A stretch of 64,000 bases of DNA from Xenorhabdus miraniensis (GCF_002632615.1 NZ_NITZ01000011.1:62001-126000); one strand, 5' to 3'. Shown: positions 48,850 through 59,568, counted from the stretch's first letter. Numbers and translations: made by a program. Notes: a model not told the origin generated them from the sequence alone.

Positions 48850-49725
48850 TTAAATTTGCCGCAAGAATAACTTCTTTTGCACGAAATCAATTAAAACAGC
48901 ATGTTTCTTGAAAAAATCACCTCCAAGCAACCCGTCCTTAGTAAATGAGGCATTAATATTATCCAATATCATCGCGTATATTTTATCTTTATTTTTTGAA
49001 TGAAGGACTTCCATCGGGATGAAAGTACACTTCTCATCACTGAGTGCCGGGTAAATACTGCTACAGGCAACGGTGTCCTGCGGATTTGGAACTCGATCTG
49101 ACTTTATTATCGAAATCGTTGCGCCTGTATCAAGCACCAGATCGCGCTTTTTACCACCCACCTCAACAGTAAGTATTAATCCTTCTTCCGATAACTGAAA
49201 AGGAACTTCAACCCAGTCTGGATCGATCCAGGAATTTAAATTTGTGTCTTTATCAATGACAGTCAATTTCATACGGCCGTAATCGATAAGGAGCCGATGA
49301 TCGTGAAAGAAACCAAGGCCGATCACTGAATATTCCGGAGGCTTTTCTTTCCCTGATAACGTTACTCCCCATGGAGCAAATTCGACACCTTCAATGTTAT
49401 GAAATGGTTCACCATTCACCGTGACATTTTTAATTATAAATTGTGCGTCTTCTTTCGCTTCTCCAAGAATATTCGTTGAACGTCTCTTTTGACCTGTAAA
49501 TTTTAGCGACTTTATATCGTTGGCTATCTCTTTAAATAAGTGAAGCCCTGTTCTTGATCCTGTATCAAGCGTTAAAGCATGCACTTTTCCATCAAATTCC
49601 AGTGTGATAATCGGCGATGAAAACTTATCCCATGAGATAGGTAACTCCAGAGGAGCTGCCTGCACTTCAGTCATCTGCCATATTGCCATCAAAATGACGG
49701 GAATTAATTTTCTGTAGCTTAACAA
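48850..49725 (-). CDS. Secreted aspartic protease-like protein with two DTG motifs
   Basis: A 291-residue protein with a probable signal peptide (cleavage near VQA-AP around 23-24). It carries two catalytic-type motifs, LDTGSRTG (Asp54) and LDTGATIS (Asp199), each at the start of a beta-rich half, and each half ends in an ILG/LLGGDF-like turn. Retropepsin-like bacterial proteins usually have one motif and work as dimers; two in one chain suggests a pepsin-like single-chain active site. The substrate is unknown. It follows the AGCS symporter gene by about 90 bp on the same strand in an accessory block between cheZ and flhB. Confidence 0.75.
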   Translation of the reverse strand: MLSYRKLIPVILMAIWQMTEVQAAPLELPISWDKFSSPIITLEFDGKVHALTLDTGSRTGLHLFKEIANDIKSLKFTGQKRRSTNILGEAKEDAQFIIKNVTVNGEPFHNIEGVEFAPWGVTLSGKEKPPEYSVIGLGFFHDHRLLIDYGRMKLTVIDKDTNLNSWIDPDWVEVPFQLSEEGLILTVEVGGKKRDLVLDTGATISIIKSDRVPNPQDTVACSSIYPALSDEKCTFIPMEVLHSKNKDKIYAMILDNINASFTKDGLLGGDFFKKHAVLIDFVQKKLFLRQI

Positions 49726-49788
49726 TTTGTTACTCCTAATCAGAAGATAACTCTCTCTTAGAGAGATTTGTTAATCTCTCCTGCCCCT

Positions 49789-49817
49789 TATCAGCCAACA
49801 TCAATATCAGCCAACAT
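49789..49817. repeat. Short tandem repeat at the end of the symporter gene
   Basis: The 13-bp word tatcagccaacat occurs twice with a 16-bp period (49,789 and 49,805); the second copy runs to the stop codon of the symporter gene. It looks like a small local duplication with no clear role. Confidence 0.7.
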
Positions 49818-51193
49818 TAATCTGCCTTCACCACTGGTTTAATATCAAAGCTATCGGCATTAACATCACGGATATGGTCTTTCGTCAAACGATAGACAAC
49901 CGGGCTGAGCATAGCAACCGCGATCAGGTTCGGGATTGCCATCATGGCATTAAGGGTATCTGCCAGCAACCAGACGAAGGTCAACGACTGAGTAGCGCCA
50001 ATCGGCAACGCGATAATCCAAGCAATGCGGAAAGGCACTATGGCTTTTGGCCCCAATAAATATTGGATACATTTCTCACCGTAGAAGCTCCAGCCCAAAA
50101 TAGTTGTGAAGGCGAAAATCGCCAAGGCAACGGCAACGATATAGTTACCTCCCGGGATCACAGATGAGAAGGAAGATGCGGTCAGTGTTGCGCCTGTTTC
50201 ACCTGTCAGCCAGCCACCGGTAATAACAATAGTTAAACCTGTAACGGAACAAACAATGATCGTGTCAATAAAGGTTCCCAGCATGGCAATCAAGCCCTGA
50301 CGAATTGGGTTTTGAGTTTTTGCCGCTGCATGTGCGATAGGTGCACTTCCCATTCCCGCTTCGTTAGAGAATACTCCACGAGCAATACCAAAACGAATCG
50401 CCGCCCAAACTGCTGCACCCGCAAATCCACCCTGTGCTGCAACCGGGGTGAAAGCGGATTTGATGATTAAAGCAAACGCTTCTGGAATCGCTGTCACATT
50501 GAGGGCCAGAACAATAATCCCTGCACCAAAGTAACCCACTGTCATGACAGGTACTAATTTACCTGCAACGTCAGAAATACGTTTGATGCCACCAATCAAC
50601 ACTGCACCAACCAAAATAACCAGAATCCCGGCAGTTATGGTTTTTTCAATACCAAAATTACTTTGCAATACATCAGCAACGGAGTTGGCTTGTACTGTAT
50701 TGCCAATCCCAAAACCCGCAATACTGCCGAAAAAGGCGAAGAGCGTTCCCAGCCAAACCCACTTTTTTCCCAAACCATTTTTGATGTAATACATCGGGCC
50801 GCCAACGTAATTACCATTTTTATCGGTTTCACGGAAACGCACTGCCAGTACCGCTTCTGAATATTTCGTCGCCATGCCGACCAGTGCGGTCATCCACATC
50901 CAGAACATCGCCCCTGGCCCGCCCATTACAATAGCTGTCGCTACACCTGCGATATTCCCTGTCCCTATCGTCGCTGACAAAGCTGTCATTAACGCATTAA
51001 AAGGTGAGATTTGTCCTTCACCTCGTTGTTCATTTTTTTGAAAGAGTAATTTGAATCCGGTGCCCAATTTACGGATCGGTAAAAAGGACAGACGAATTTG
51101 CATGAAGATACCAATACCCAGAAGCCCGACGAGCATGGGAACTCCCCATACTATCCCGTTTACCGCACCTAACCATTGCGTAATCAATTCCAT
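49817..51193 (-). CDS. Sodium:alanine/glycine symporter (AGCS family)
   Basis: 458 residues from the Met at 51,193, chosen over the ATG five codons upstream because a GAGG ribosome binding site precedes it at the right distance. The protein has about ten membrane segments and AGCS hallmarks: LMTALSATIGTGNIAGVATAI near 70-90, MYYIKNGLG, and GIARGVFSNEAGMGSAPIAHAAA near 275-300. It should import Ala, Gly or similar small amino acids with Na+ across the inner membrane. It seems unrelated to motility and belongs to the accessory block. Confidence 0.93.
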   Translation of the reverse strand: MELITQWLGAVNGIVWGVPMLVGLLGIGIFMQIRLSFLPIRKLGTGFKLLFQKNEQRGEGQISPFNALMTALSATIGTGNIAGVATAIVMGGPGAMFWMWMTALVGMATKYSEAVLAVRFRETDKNGNYVGGPMYYIKNGLGKKWVWLGTLFAFFGSIAGFGIGNTVQANSVADVLQSNFGIEKTITAGILVILVGAVLIGGIKRISDVAGKLVPVMTVGYFGAGIIVLALNVTAIPEAFALIIKSAFTPVAAQGGFAGAAVWAAIRFGIARGVFSNEAGMGSAPIAHAAAKTQNPIRQGLIAMLGTFIDTIIVCSVTGLTIVITGGWLTGETGATLTASSFSSVIPGGNYIVAVALAIFAFTTILGWSFYGEKCIQYLLGPKAIVPFRIAWIIALPIGATQSLTFVWLLADTLNAMMAIPNLIAVAMLSPVVYRLTKDHIRDVNADSFDIKPVVKAD

Positions 51194-51509
51194 ATACACC
51201 CTCGGCATTTAAAATAACAAGTTAGCAACAAAATTATTTCAATTAAATAAAGAGCATTTTGGAGAAATAAGCGAGGACTAATTGAGTATTATTGGCAAGA
51301 AAAAATTGATACTGTGAGTTTGGTCACTCGTTCTGGTTACTTTTCATCAATGTTATTGATAACAATTCCTCTTACATCACTCGTTCTGATATTAATCCTC
51401 TTAAAACAAACTATTATCTTCTCTTTAAAGAAATTAAAGGTTTTTTATAGTGAATAAATAGGTATTATTTATAAAATGAATAGTTTCTTAGATAACTAAA
51501 GGATTTTCA
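51194..51509. promoter_or_regulatory. Divergent region between symporter and recombinase genes
   Basis: About 316 bp separating two divergent genes. It holds a 12-bp direct repeat, tcactcgttctg, at 51,324-51,335 and 51,377-51,388 (53 bp apart), which might be recombinase subsites or a regulator site. AT-rich sequence precedes the recombinase, whose start is GTG. Confidence 0.45.
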
Positions 51510-52097
51510 GTGGCAAGAGTGGGTTACATCAGAGTGTCAACAAATGACCAAAATAGTGATTTACAAAGAAATGCGTTGGTTAGTATCAACTGTGAGTTGA
51601 TTTTTGAAGACAAAATCAGTGGGAAAACCGCTAATCGTCCGGGGCTAAAACGTGCTTTAAAACATCTTGAATCCGGTGATACGTTAGTGGTTTGGAAGTT
51701 GGATAGACTAGGGCGCAGTGTGAAAAATCTGGTGACGCTCATTTCAGAGCTGCATGAACGCGGTATTCATTTTCAAAGCCTGACTGACAGTATTGATACC
51801 AGTACCGCAATGGGACGATTTTTCTTTCATGTAATGAGTGCACTGGCAGAAATGGAGCGCGAATTGATTGTGGAAAGAACCAATGCAGGCCTGGCAGCAG
51901 CGCGGGAACAAGGACGAATAGGAGGGCGGCCGGTGGTGTTTACTGAGGAAGACCGACAACAAGCCGCCAGGTTGCTGATTAAAGGACATACCCGAAAACA
52001 GTTGTCGATTATTTACAATGTGTCGTTATCAACGATTTATAAGTATTTGCCGGTGGGAAAAGTGGCTAATTCCCCATTTCATGATTTACCTGATTAG
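51510..52097 (+). CDS. Serine recombinase (resolvase/invertase family)
   Basis: A 195-residue small serine recombinase. The nucleophile is Ser10 in GYIRVSTNDQN. The conserved LVVWKLDRLGRSVKNL block, the TAMGRFFFHVMSALAEMERELIVERT helix region and a C-terminal HTH (about 150-190, GHTRKQLSIIYNVSLSTIYKYL) complete the family layout. It starts with GTG. Members resolve transposon cointegrates or invert DNA segments such as phase-variable promoters. No transposase gene or obvious inverted crossover sites lie beside it, so the substrate is unknown. Its 3' end overlaps the convergent hydrolase gene by 32 bp. Confidence 0.92.
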   Translation: MARVGYIRVSTNDQNSDLQRNALVSINCELIFEDKISGKTANRPGLKRALKHLESGDTLVVWKLDRLGRSVKNLVTLISELHERGIHFQSLTDSIDTSTAMGRFFFHVMSALAEMERELIVERTNAGLAAAREQGRIGGRPVVFTEEDRQQAARLLIKGHTRKQLSIIYNVSLSTIYKYLPVGKVANSPFHDLPD

Positions 52098-52914
52098 AAA
52101 GCTGCGGTGTTGAAAAAGTGAAGTTTTTTATTAAATCAATCCATTCTGTTGGTTTTTCAATGTGCACAGCATGACCACTATTAATTTCTTTATATGTACT
52201 GTTTTTCACATTGTTATAAACTCCACGCACTAAATAAGGTGGAATTAACGTATCTCGGCGTAATCCAATAACCAGAGTATCTTTATCTATTTGATTCAAA
52301 TAGTCTTTTATATTTATGTTTAATCCCAAGGCAATACGTTTTTCTATCGCTTTTTCTGCGGGTTGAGAACAGATTTTCTGTATCGTTTCATGCCCTAGTG
52401 AGGAAATAAATTCTGGGCTTAAGGCATGGGATAAACCAAAAGCCATTGCTGACGCTTTATCATTCAGCTCCAAATGCAACCAGGTATTGAATATCAATTG
52501 ATGGCGGGGATCATCATTTGTTGCCCACGGTGCAGTCAATATCAATTTATTGATTAAATGCGGATACTTTGCTGCCACAACAGCAGCTACTACAGCTCCC
52601 AAAGAAACCCCTACCAAATCAACAGGAACCTCACCGCTGTCTTCTATCACAACAGCGATTTGCTCTGCAAGATGTTCAATAGTCAGGGCTTCTGACGGTA
52701 AACCTGAATGACCACATCCTGCATAATCAGGAATAATTACCGTTCGATCACCGATAAATGCTTTTTTTATTTCGCCAAAGCTGCTATTGCCACTGCTATT
52801 TGTGCCATGCAGAAAAACAACTGCATTTTTATTGGCTTCCTGATCTTCGCCGAACTCTTTACGGTAAGATACAAATGAATTTTTCAACTTAATGATTTTA
52901 TTAATCGACTTCAC
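52066..52914 (-). CDS. Alpha/beta hydrolase
   Basis: A 282-residue alpha/beta hydrolase fold protein. It has the oxyanion FLHGTNSSG segment near 34-42, the nucleophile elbow GVSLG (Ser104), an acid candidate in LRRDTLIPP and the late catalytic His in NSGHAVHIEKP. There is no signal peptide, so it is probably cytoplasmic. Substrate not predictable: esters, lactones or C-C bonds are all possible. The 3' end overlaps the recombinase gene on the other strand. Confidence 0.88.
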   Translation of the reverse strand: MKSINKIIKLKNSFVSYRKEFGEDQEANKNAVVFLHGTNSSGNSSFGEIKKAFIGDRTVIIPDYAGCGHSGLPSEALTIEHLAEQIAVVIEDSGEVPVDLVGVSLGAVVAAVVAAKYPHLINKLILTAPWATNDDPRHQLIFNTWLHLELNDKASAMAFGLSHALSPEFISSLGHETIQKICSQPAEKAIEKRIALGLNINIKDYLNQIDKDTLVIGLRRDTLIPPYLVRGVYNNVKNSTYKEINSGHAVHIEKPTEWIDLIKNFTFSTPQLSNQVNHEMGN

Positions 52915-53007
52915 AATGTTTTCCTCAGCTTGATTTGGACTATTGTATATTTATACACTAGAACAACGGGATAACACTGTGAGCTAATCTAATAATTTCT
53001 AAGCAGA

Positions 53008-53039
53008 CGTTTGGGTTAGCCATCAGACTCCCCCAAACG
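53008..53039 (-). terminator. Possible terminator after cheZ
   Basis: An 8-bp stem (cgtttggg / cccaaacg) with a 16-nt loop lies 60 bp past the cheZ stop. The tail on the minus strand is only partly T-rich, so this is a tentative end of the receptor-cheRBYZ transcript. Confidence 0.4.
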
Positions 53040-53098
53040 CGATCAAAAGATGAAAGTTCTATTAAGAATTCTGTTCGTTAAGTCACTATCGCTCGTTA

Positions 53099-53755
53099 TC
53101 AAAAACCTAAACTATCCAATAAATCATCAACCTGCGCCTGATTGGCAATAACACCAGTACCACTTTGGTTAACTTGAGGACCGTTAAGAAGACTATCGTT
53201 CTCTTTTTTCGCTTTAGCCATCTGGTCAGAGGGCATATTCTCCATTAATACCATGACCAACTGTTTTTCCAGTTCCTGAATGACTTCCATCATCCGCTTG
53301 ATTACCTGCCCAGTAAGATCCTGAAAGTCTTGCGCCATCATGATCTCAAGCAATTGGGCATTGGTAAACGAGGCATAATCAGGCACAAGATTCAGGTAAT
53401 TTCTCGTGTCTGTGACTAATGAGCGGGCATCCATCAGCTCCAAATTGTTCGGGTTTGCAAACCACTCATCCCAACGTTGGGACAAATCTTTTGCCGACGC
53501 CTCCAATTCGTTCTGACGGGGCTGCGCTACTTCAACACAGTTCAGCACCCTTTCAGCCGCTTGTGCCGTCATTTGGACAACGTAATTCAATCGCTCCCTC
53601 GCGTCTGGGATCGCCTCAGCCGCCTGAGCAATAGTTTGATCCAATCCCAGTTCACGTAGACTATCGCGCAGCATTCTCGTTAACTGCCCGATACGACTGA
53701 TTATTTCGCTGGTAGAGATCGCCTCATCTCTCGGCATGACTGGATTTTCACTCAT
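53099..53755 (-). CDS. cheZ: CheY-P phosphatase CheZ
   Basis: A 218-residue helical protein (E. coli 214). It has the long hairpin region, the conserved [21 protein letters not shown] block around 138-158 with the catalytic Gln, and a C-terminal CheY-binding peptide ending DDLLDSLGF. It speeds CheY dephosphorylation and thus ends the tumble signal. It follows cheY by 9 bp and is the last gene of the unit. Confidence 0.97.
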   Translation of the reverse strand: MSENPVMPRDEAISTSEIISRIGQLTRMLRDSLRELGLDQTIAQAAEAIPDARERLNYVVQMTAQAAERVLNCVEVAQPRQNELEASAKDLSQRWDEWFANPNNLELMDARSLVTDTRNYLNLVPDYASFTNAQLLEIMMAQDFQDLTGQVIKRMMEVIQELEKQLVMVLMENMPSDQMAKAKKENDSLLNGPQVNQSGTGVIANQAQVDDLLDSLGF

Positions 53756-53764
53756 TTTGTCTCC

Positions 53765-54154
53765 TTAGAGCCCCAATTTTTCAAATATTTTATTGAGTTT
53801 CTCTTCCAAAATAGCCGCAGTAAACGGTTTCACGACATAACCGCTGGCTCCGGCCTGTGCTGCTGCAATAATGTTTTCTTTTTTCGCCTCTGCCGTCACC
53901 ATCAAAACAGGTAAGGCAGCCAGTTTTTCCTCACTGCGAATCGTTTTCAGCAATTCGAGACCATCAATGTTTGGCATGTTCCAGTCAGAAATAACGAAAT
54001 CAAATTCAGTAGTACGAAGTTTGGTCAACGCCTCTGCCCCATCCTGCGCTTCATCGACATTATTGAAGCCTAACTCTTTCAGTAGATTACGCACAATTCG
54101 GCGCATAGTTGAAAAATCATCAACCACCAGAAATCTCAGATCCTTACTTGCCAT
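53765..54154 (-). CDS. cheY: Chemotaxis response regulator CheY
   Basis: 129 residues from the Met at 54,154, the E. coli length; the open frame extends seven codons upstream without conservation. It has the acidic pair Asp12/Asp13, phospho-acceptor Asp57 in ISDWNMP, and the conserved Thr and Lys of receiver domains ([11 protein letters not shown] and VVKPF). Phosphorylated by CheA, it binds FliM at the motor. Confidence 0.98.
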   Translation of the reverse strand: MASKDLRFLVVDDFSTMRRIVRNLLKELGFNNVDEAQDGAEALTKLRTTEFDFVISDWNMPNIDGLELLKTIRSEEKLAALPVLMVTAEAKKENIIAAAQAGASGYVVKPFTAAILEEKLNKIFEKLGL

Positions 54155-54236
54155 AAAAACTCCTTGGAATTTCACTTACCTGACAGCACCGTTCTGCAAA
54201 AACGGCGCTGCAAAAATTAATATCAAATAACAACGA

Positions 54237-55289
54237 CTAAATACGAATCGACTGCCCTGCGCTGATTTTTGCCAGCATAGCTTTGCTGATTTTTTGAATA
54301 TCCATGACATCATCCACCGCTCCCAGTTGGATTGCGGCACGTGGCATACCAAATACCACACAGCTCGCTTCACTCTGAGCAAGTGTATAAGCACCTGCCT
54401 GTTTCATTTCCAATAAACCTGCGGCTCCATCACTGCCCATGCCAGTTAAGATAACCCCCACGGCATTACGCCCCGCATATTTGGCGACGGAACGAAACAA
54501 AACATCAACGGAAGGACGATGGCGATTAACCGGTGGAGCATTGGTTATCATGATTTGGTAATTGGCACCACTGCGGCAAAGCTCCATATGGCAGTCCCCT
54601 GGAGCAATGTAAGCATGCCCCGGCAGAACTCGCTCACCATCCTCTGCTTCTTTAACTGTGATCTGACTCAGTTTATTGAGCCTTTCTGCAAATGATCGGG
54701 TGAAACCTGGGGGCATATGTTGTGTAATCAGCAACGCCGGGCTGGTAACTGGCAGGAATTGCAACAGGTTCTTGATGGCCTCGGTTCCTCCTGTCGAAGC
54801 CCCGACGGCGATCAGTTTTTCACTGGATAATAACGGCTTGAAATTCAATGGTGTTGTATTCACAGGTTCAGGTGTCATGGTACTGACTTTTGCCTGCGCC
54901 GCCGCACGGATTTTCTCGGCAATCATCTCACTATAAGCTAACATACCTTCGCGGATGCCCAGCTGGGGTTTAGTGACAAAGTCCACTGCCCCCAGTTCCA
55001 GTGCCTTCAATGTAATTTCCGAACCTTTTGCTGTCAGAGAAGAAACCATCACGACAGGCATAGGACGTAATCGCATCAGTTTTTCCAGAAAATCAATGCC
55101 ATCCATGCGCGGCATCTCAACATCCAATGTTAATACCTGCGGGTTGTGTTTTTTTATTAAATCACGGGCAACAAATGGATCCGGCGCACAATCCACCACT
55201 TCCATATCTGGGTGACTATTGATAATTTCCCGCATGATTTGGCGCATCAGCGCCGAATCATCCACACAAAGAACAGTTATTTTATTCAT
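54237..55289 (-). CDS. cheB: Receptor methylesterase/deamidase CheB
   Basis: A 350-residue protein with an N-terminal receiver domain (phospho-acceptor Asp56 in LTLDVEMP) and a C-terminal methylesterase domain with the [11 protein letters not shown]er site, an [11 protein letters not shown]is region and an LTGMGSDGA Asp region. It removes methyl groups from receptors for adaptation. The start overlaps the cheR stop by 4 bp. Confidence 0.98.
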   Translation of the reverse strand: MNKITVLCVDDSALMRQIMREIINSHPDMEVVDCAPDPFVARDLIKKHNPQVLTLDVEMPRMDGIDFLEKLMRLRPMPVVMVSSLTAKGSEITLKALELGAVDFVTKPQLGIREGMLAYSEMIAEKIRAAAQAKVSTMTPEPVNTTPLNFKPLLSSEKLIAVGASTGGTEAIKNLLQFLPVTSPALLITQHMPPGFTRSFAERLNKLSQITVKEAEDGERVLPGHAYIAPGDCHMELCRSGANYQIMITNAPPVNRHRPSVDVLFRSVAKYAGRNAVGVILTGMGSDGAAGLLEMKQAGAYTLAQSEASCVVFGMPRAAIQLGAVDDVMDIQKISKAMLAKISAGQSIRI

Positions 55290-56170
55290 GACCCCCTCCT
55301 TGCCCGACCTACACCGTAAACGGTCTGTCCTTGCAAGTAGAATTCTCGGCTGATTTGAGTGACATTTTCGGAATGCCCTGCGAAGAGCAAACCATCCGGT
55401 TTTAAGAAATTGACAAAACGGCGCAAGATCCGTTCCTGCGTTTTTTTATCAAAATAAATCATGACATTGCGGCAGAATATCGCATCAAATTTACCTTCGA
55501 GCGCCCACTCTGAATCCAAGAGATTCAGGTGCTGAAAACTCACCATTTCAGCCAGTAAAGGGCGAACCCGGGCATATCCTTCAAAGAGACCAACACCTTT
55601 GAAAAAGTATTTTTTCTTTTGGCTCTCGCTCAGATACTGTAATTCTTCCAGTCGATAAACACCTTGCCGTGCTTTTTCCAGCACACTGGTATCAATATCG
55701 CTGCCAATGATTTTTATCCGATTTGACCGATGCCCCAGTGCATCACACAAGGTCATTGCAATAGAATATGGCTCCTCCCCCGTTGAAGCGGCTGCGCTCC
55801 AAACGCGGTATGTTCCTCCATTTTTCCTGCTGGCATGTGTTGCCAGAATGGGAAAATGATGGGCTTCCCTGAAAAATGCCGTGAGATTAGTGGTCAACGC
55901 ATTGATAAATGATTCCCATTCGCTGCTGCGGCTATCTTGTTCCAGAATCGACAGGTATTCACCAAAGTTATCGAGTCCCAATACACGAAGCCGCCTGACT
56001 AAGCGGTTGTAAACCATCTCACGTTTATTTTTTGCCAGTACAATGCCAGCTTGTTGATAGATAAACTGGCAGATACGCTCAAATTGCGCATCTGACAAAG
56101 CATGCCGCTGAAACATAAAATTCAGCGGTGCGGTAGCATCAGTAACTGAAGCTATTAAGTTGGATTTCAT
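55286..56170 (-). CDS. cheR: Chemoreceptor methyltransferase CheR
   Basis: A 294-residue SAM-dependent methyltransferase (E. coli 286) with an N-terminal helical domain and a Rossmann-type domain from about residue 100 ([17 protein letters not shown], then the [14 protein letters not shown] motif). It methylates Glu residues of the receptors and probably docks to the NWETF tail of the first receptor. It lies 6 bp after the second receptor gene. Confidence 0.97.
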   Translation of the reverse strand: MKSNLIASVTDATAPLNFMFQRHALSDAQFERICQFIYQQAGIVLAKNKREMVYNRLVRRLRVLGLDNFGEYLSILEQDSRSSEWESFINALTTNLTAFFREAHHFPILATHASRKNGGTYRVWSAAASTGEEPYSIAMTLCDALGHRSNRIKIIGSDIDTSVLEKARQGVYRLEELQYLSESQKKKYFFKGVGLFEGYARVRPLLAEMVSFQHLNLLDSEWALEGKFDAIFCRNVMIYFDKKTQERILRRFVNFLKPDGLLFAGHSENVTQISREFYLQGQTVYGVGRARRGS

Positions 56171-56176
56171 CTGACC

Positions 56177-57808
56177 TCAGCGTAATTGACTTACAACATA
56201 CTCATCGGTCATGTTTGATGCAGAAGAGGCCTGATGATCATACTCATCTTCCAAACCTCTGGGCAGTTCAAATTGAGCAACTGTTTTCACCAAAATGTCT
56301 GCCTTATCTTCAAGTGCCGCCGCCGCTGCCGCAGATTGTTCCACTAAGGCCGCATTTTGCTGTGTGACTTGATCCATCTGACTAACCGCTTGGGCAACTT
56401 GATGAATGCCACGGCTTTGTTCATCAGAAGCAGCGGCGATTTCAGCCATCAGATCAGTCACGCGGTTAACCGCTCTGACTAATTCATCCATGGTATGGCC
56501 CGCGTTATTCACCAGCTCTGAGCCTTGATTAACACGGTGGACAGATTCATCGATTAAGGTTTTGATCTCTTTTGCTGCCTCAGCACTTCGTTGTGCCAAA
56601 TCACGTACTTCACCTGCTACCACAGAGAATCCACGTCCTTGCTCACCTGCACGTGCCGCTTCTACGGCTGCGTTCAATGCCAGGATATTGGTCTGGAAGG
56701 CAATACCATCGATGACACTGATAATGGCGCTGATTTTCTTTGAACTGTTGGCAATTGCATCCATGGTTGCCACAACACTGATGGTCAATTCACCACCTTT
56801 TGAAGCCGTTTCGGAGGCAGATACTGCCAGTTCACTCGCCTGACGTGCATTTTCAGCATTCTGCTTGACGGTTACGGTCAGTTCTTCCATGCTGGCAGCC
56901 GTCTCTTCCAATGATGCCGCCTGTTCTTCTGTACGTGATGATAAGTCTGTATTGCCCTGTGTGATTTCCTGAATACCTGAATACATCTGGTTGGTATTTT
57001 CACGCACAGCAGCAATGGATTTGATTAATGATTTCTGCATGTCGCGCAGTTTTCTGAAAATATCGCCAATTTCATCATTGGTCGTAACGGCAACTTCTTT
57101 ATCCAAGCGACCTTCTGCCACGTCCTGAAAACAAGCTCTCATGTTTGAGAATGGTCTTAGCAGGTTACGTCGTAGCCACCAATGAGCTGAAATGGAAACA
57201 ACAAGCACCATTAGAATAGAGCCAAAGAACATGGCAATGGAAACTTTGTAGTAAAACGCACCATCAGAAACCGCTGAGCTAATGTTAGCCCCGAGGTACT
57301 GCATATAATTGTTATATGCAATTTCCATCTTACGCTGATAGTCTTCTGTAGGTTGATCAAGGAAAGCCTGAAAGTTTCCTTCATAGAGGTAAGTTTTGAG
57401 CTCTTTCAACGCGTTGATATATTCTTGGTAAGCATGTTCAACCGTAACTAATAATTCTGCGCCATTATCCGTTTGTTCCATCCGGGGTAATGCACTGAAT
57501 TTGGCAAAACTTCTGTCCGCTTCATTTAATGAGCTTTTAAGTAACGCCTCCATTGTATCTATCTGCGTTTGTGACTGCCCCACTTTTTGGGCAATTGCGA
57601 TTTTGTTCAGAGTGTTACGTGTTTGCAATAATGCCGCCCAACTCAGGCCAAGGGTATCTCTCCGTTGAGTTCCCAGATCAATTCTTTCGATATATGACTG
57701 GTCTGTATGAATTATTCCCAGAGACAAACCACTCGAAATAATTTGCATAACACAAAACATCATCAATAACAGATACAAACTGGTTGATATGCGAAACCTG
57801 CCTAACAT
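56177..57808 (-). CDS. Methyl-accepting chemotaxis receptor (no docking pentapeptide)
   Basis: A 543-residue receptor with a first membrane segment (about 10-30), a Tar-type four-helix periplasmic ligand domain, a second membrane segment (about 190-212), a HAMP domain and the conserved signalling hairpin ([29 protein letters not shown]). It ends in VSQLR and lacks the NWETF-like CheR/CheB tether, as E. coli Tap does. It is second in the receptor-cheRBYZ unit. The ligand is not predictable from sequence. Confidence 0.95.
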   Translation of the reverse strand: MLGRFRISTSLYLLLMMFCVMQIISSGLSLGIIHTDQSYIERIDLGTQRRDTLGLSWAALLQTRNTLNKIAIAQKVGQSQTQIDTMEALLKSSLNEADRSFAKFSALPRMEQTDNGAELLVTVEHAYQEYINALKELKTYLYEGNFQAFLDQPTEDYQRKMEIAYNNYMQYLGANISSAVSDGAFYYKVSIAMFFGSILMVLVVSISAHWWLRRNLLRPFSNMRACFQDVAEGRLDKEVAVTTNDEIGDIFRKLRDMQKSLIKSIAAVRENTNQMYSGIQEITQGNTDLSSRTEEQAASLEETAASMEELTVTVKQNAENARQASELAVSASETASKGGELTISVVATMDAIANSSKKISAIISVIDGIAFQTNILALNAAVEAARAGEQGRGFSVVAGEVRDLAQRSAEAAKEIKTLIDESVHRVNQGSELVNNAGHTMDELVRAVNRVTDLMAEIAAASDEQSRGIHQVAQAVSQMDQVTQQNAALVEQSAAAAAALEDKADILVKTVAQFELPRGLEDEYDHQASSASNMTDEYVVSQLR

Positions 57809-57825
57809 GTAATCACCTCGTTTAA

Positions 57826-57844
57826 CGGCTGCATAATGCAGCCG
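57826..57844. other. Short palindrome between the two receptor genes
   Basis: cggctgcat and atgcagccg form an almost loop-free palindrome in the 56-bp gap between the receptor genes, just before the second receptor's ribosome binding region. No T-tract follows, so it is more likely an mRNA-processing or stabilising stem than a terminator. Confidence 0.45.
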
Positions 57845-57864
57845 TGATTATCGCTATTATTTTT

Positions 57865-59568
57865 TTAGAATGTTTCCCAATTAGATGGGTCTTCCACATT
57901 ACTGCTTTTCTTCAGTACGGGAGAATTCGTCTTATTAGCTGGAGGAGTTGACGATTTACTCGTCAATGAAACGTCATGTTTTCTTTTTTCAGGCTGTATC
58001 CTTTCTGCCTGCTCCGGTAACTGGAACAACGCGACTGCTTTGGTCAAAACTTTGGCCTGCTCTTCCAATGCTGCGGCTGCGGCAGCAGACTGTTCAACCA
58101 ATGACGCGTTTTGTTGGGTAACTCTGTCCATTTCGGAAATAGCGACACCAACTTGCGTGATCCCCCTGCTTTGTTCATCAGAAGCCGATGCAATTTCCCC
58201 CATGATGTCAGTCACGCGGGTAACAGAATCGACAATTTTGTTCATGGTTTCGCCAGCACTTTCCACCAACACGGAACCGGTGTCAGTACGGTTTACCGAA
58301 TCTTCAATCAGTGCTTTGATCTCTTTGGCCGCTTCCGCACTGCGCTGTGCCAGATTGCGAACTTCTCCGGCAACTACAGCAAAACCACGTCCGTGTTCAC
58401 CGGCACGGGCAGCTTCCACCGCAGCGTTAAGGGCGAGAATATTGGTCTGGAAGGCAATGGCATCAATCACGCCTGTGATATCAGAGATTTTGCGGGAGCT
58501 GTCTGCAATTTCGTGCATGGTTTGTACAACATTCGCCACTACTTTGCCGCCCTGGCGAGCGATATCGGAGGCATTGTCAGCCAGATTGCTGGCTTGACGG
58601 GCGTTGTCAGCGTTCTGTTTTACCGTTGCAGTCAACTGTTCCATGCTGGCAGCGGTTTCTTCCAGAGAAGCTACCTGTTGTTCGGTTCGAGAGGAAAGAT
58701 CGTTGTTACCTGCGGCAATTTCGCTGGTACCGGTATAAATGGTTTCGGTACTTTGATGGACACTTCTGACGGTTTGGATCAGTTCTTCCTGCATATGTCT
58801 CAGGCCAACCGCCAGCATCCCCATTTCATTAGTACCAGATACACTGATCGTCTGGGTCAAATCACCTTTCGAAAATGCTTTGATACTATCCAGCAGCTTG
58901 TGCAGCGGATCAATCAATACCTTACGCAATCCAATCCAGCTTATGGTCATTACCGCAACTAGCAGTATAAATACAGAGATCAGGCTGATAATAATATTGC
59001 GATAAACAGCATCCGCTTCATCGGATATCTTTTCATACAATTTGTCATTCTGATCCAGATAATATCCATATTCCGTATCGAAAGCGTTCTGGTAACCAGT
59101 GGTCGGTTGTGCAAAAAAAGCTTTGTAATCTTTTTTTGCCAGCATCATGTCTAACCCTTTTAAGGCATTGAGGTAATCATGATGAGTTTGTATCAACATT
59201 TGAAAACGCTCTGTGTCACGTGACAACATTTTTGGCATCTTCTCAAACTGTTCAAAACGGCGCTCCGCGCGGGCAAGGTTGACCTTAGCCTCTGCCCAGA
59301 TATCATCAATGGCATACTCACTGTCAATATCACGCTCTTTCATGATCAGAACCAAACCAATTCGGTTCAAATTATTGCGGGCCTGAAGCAGGTTAACCCA
59401 GCTTTCATCCAATAATTTTTGCCGCTCACGCAATTGATCCGTCAGGTCGAACGCTTCTGTATCGTTCTTCAACCCATTGAAGAACAATCCCCCGGATATA
59501 AGTTGCAGAGCACCAAATAATATGATGACTGAGATGAGTCCCGTCACTATCTTCATTCGGTTAAACAT
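57865..59568 (-). CDS. Methyl-accepting chemotaxis receptor with NWETF tail (Tsr/Tar-like)
   Basis: A 567-residue high-abundance-type receptor. It has a membrane segment at about 10-30, a periplasmic helical ligand domain, a second membrane segment near 190-212, HAMP and the signalling domain ([29 protein letters not shown]), then a flexible linker ending in NWETF, the docking pentapeptide for CheR and CheB. It is the first gene of the unit and is preceded by a perfect sigma-28 promoter. I cannot tell Tsr from Tar specificity by eye. Confidence 0.96.
   Translation of the reverse strand: MFNRMKIVTGLISVIILFGALQLISGGLFFNGLKNDTEAFDLTDQLRERQKLLDESWVNLLQARNNLNRIGLVLIMKERDIDSEYAIDDIWAEAKVNLARAERRFEQFEKMPKMLSRDTERFQMLIQTHHDYLNALKGLDMMLAKKDYKAFFAQPTTGYQNAFDTEYGYYLDQNDKLYEKISDEADAVYRNIIISLISVFILLVAVMTISWIGLRKVLIDPLHKLLDSIKAFSKGDLTQTISVSGTNEMGMLAVGLRHMQEELIQTVRSVHQSTETIYTGTSEIAAGNNDLSSRTEQQVASLEETAASMEQLTATVKQNADNARQASNLADNASDIARQGGKVVANVVQTMHEIADSSRKISDITGVIDAIAFQTNILALNAAVEAARAGEHGRGFAVVAGEVRNLAQRSAEAAKEIKALIEDSVNRTDTGSVLVESAGETMNKIVDSVTRVTDIMGEIASASDEQSRGITQVGVAISEMDRVTQQNASLVEQSAAAAAALEEQAKVLTKAVALFQLPEQAERIQPEKRKHDVSLTSKSSTPPANKTNSPVLKKSSNVEDPSNWETF

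Noticed and set aside
44302..51294. Shared 15-mer aattgagtattattg at 44,302-44,316 and 51,280-51,294, next to both accessory blocks
   Set aside because: In 64 kb of AT-rich DNA a few 15-base matches are expected by chance, and the flanking bases do not extend the match.
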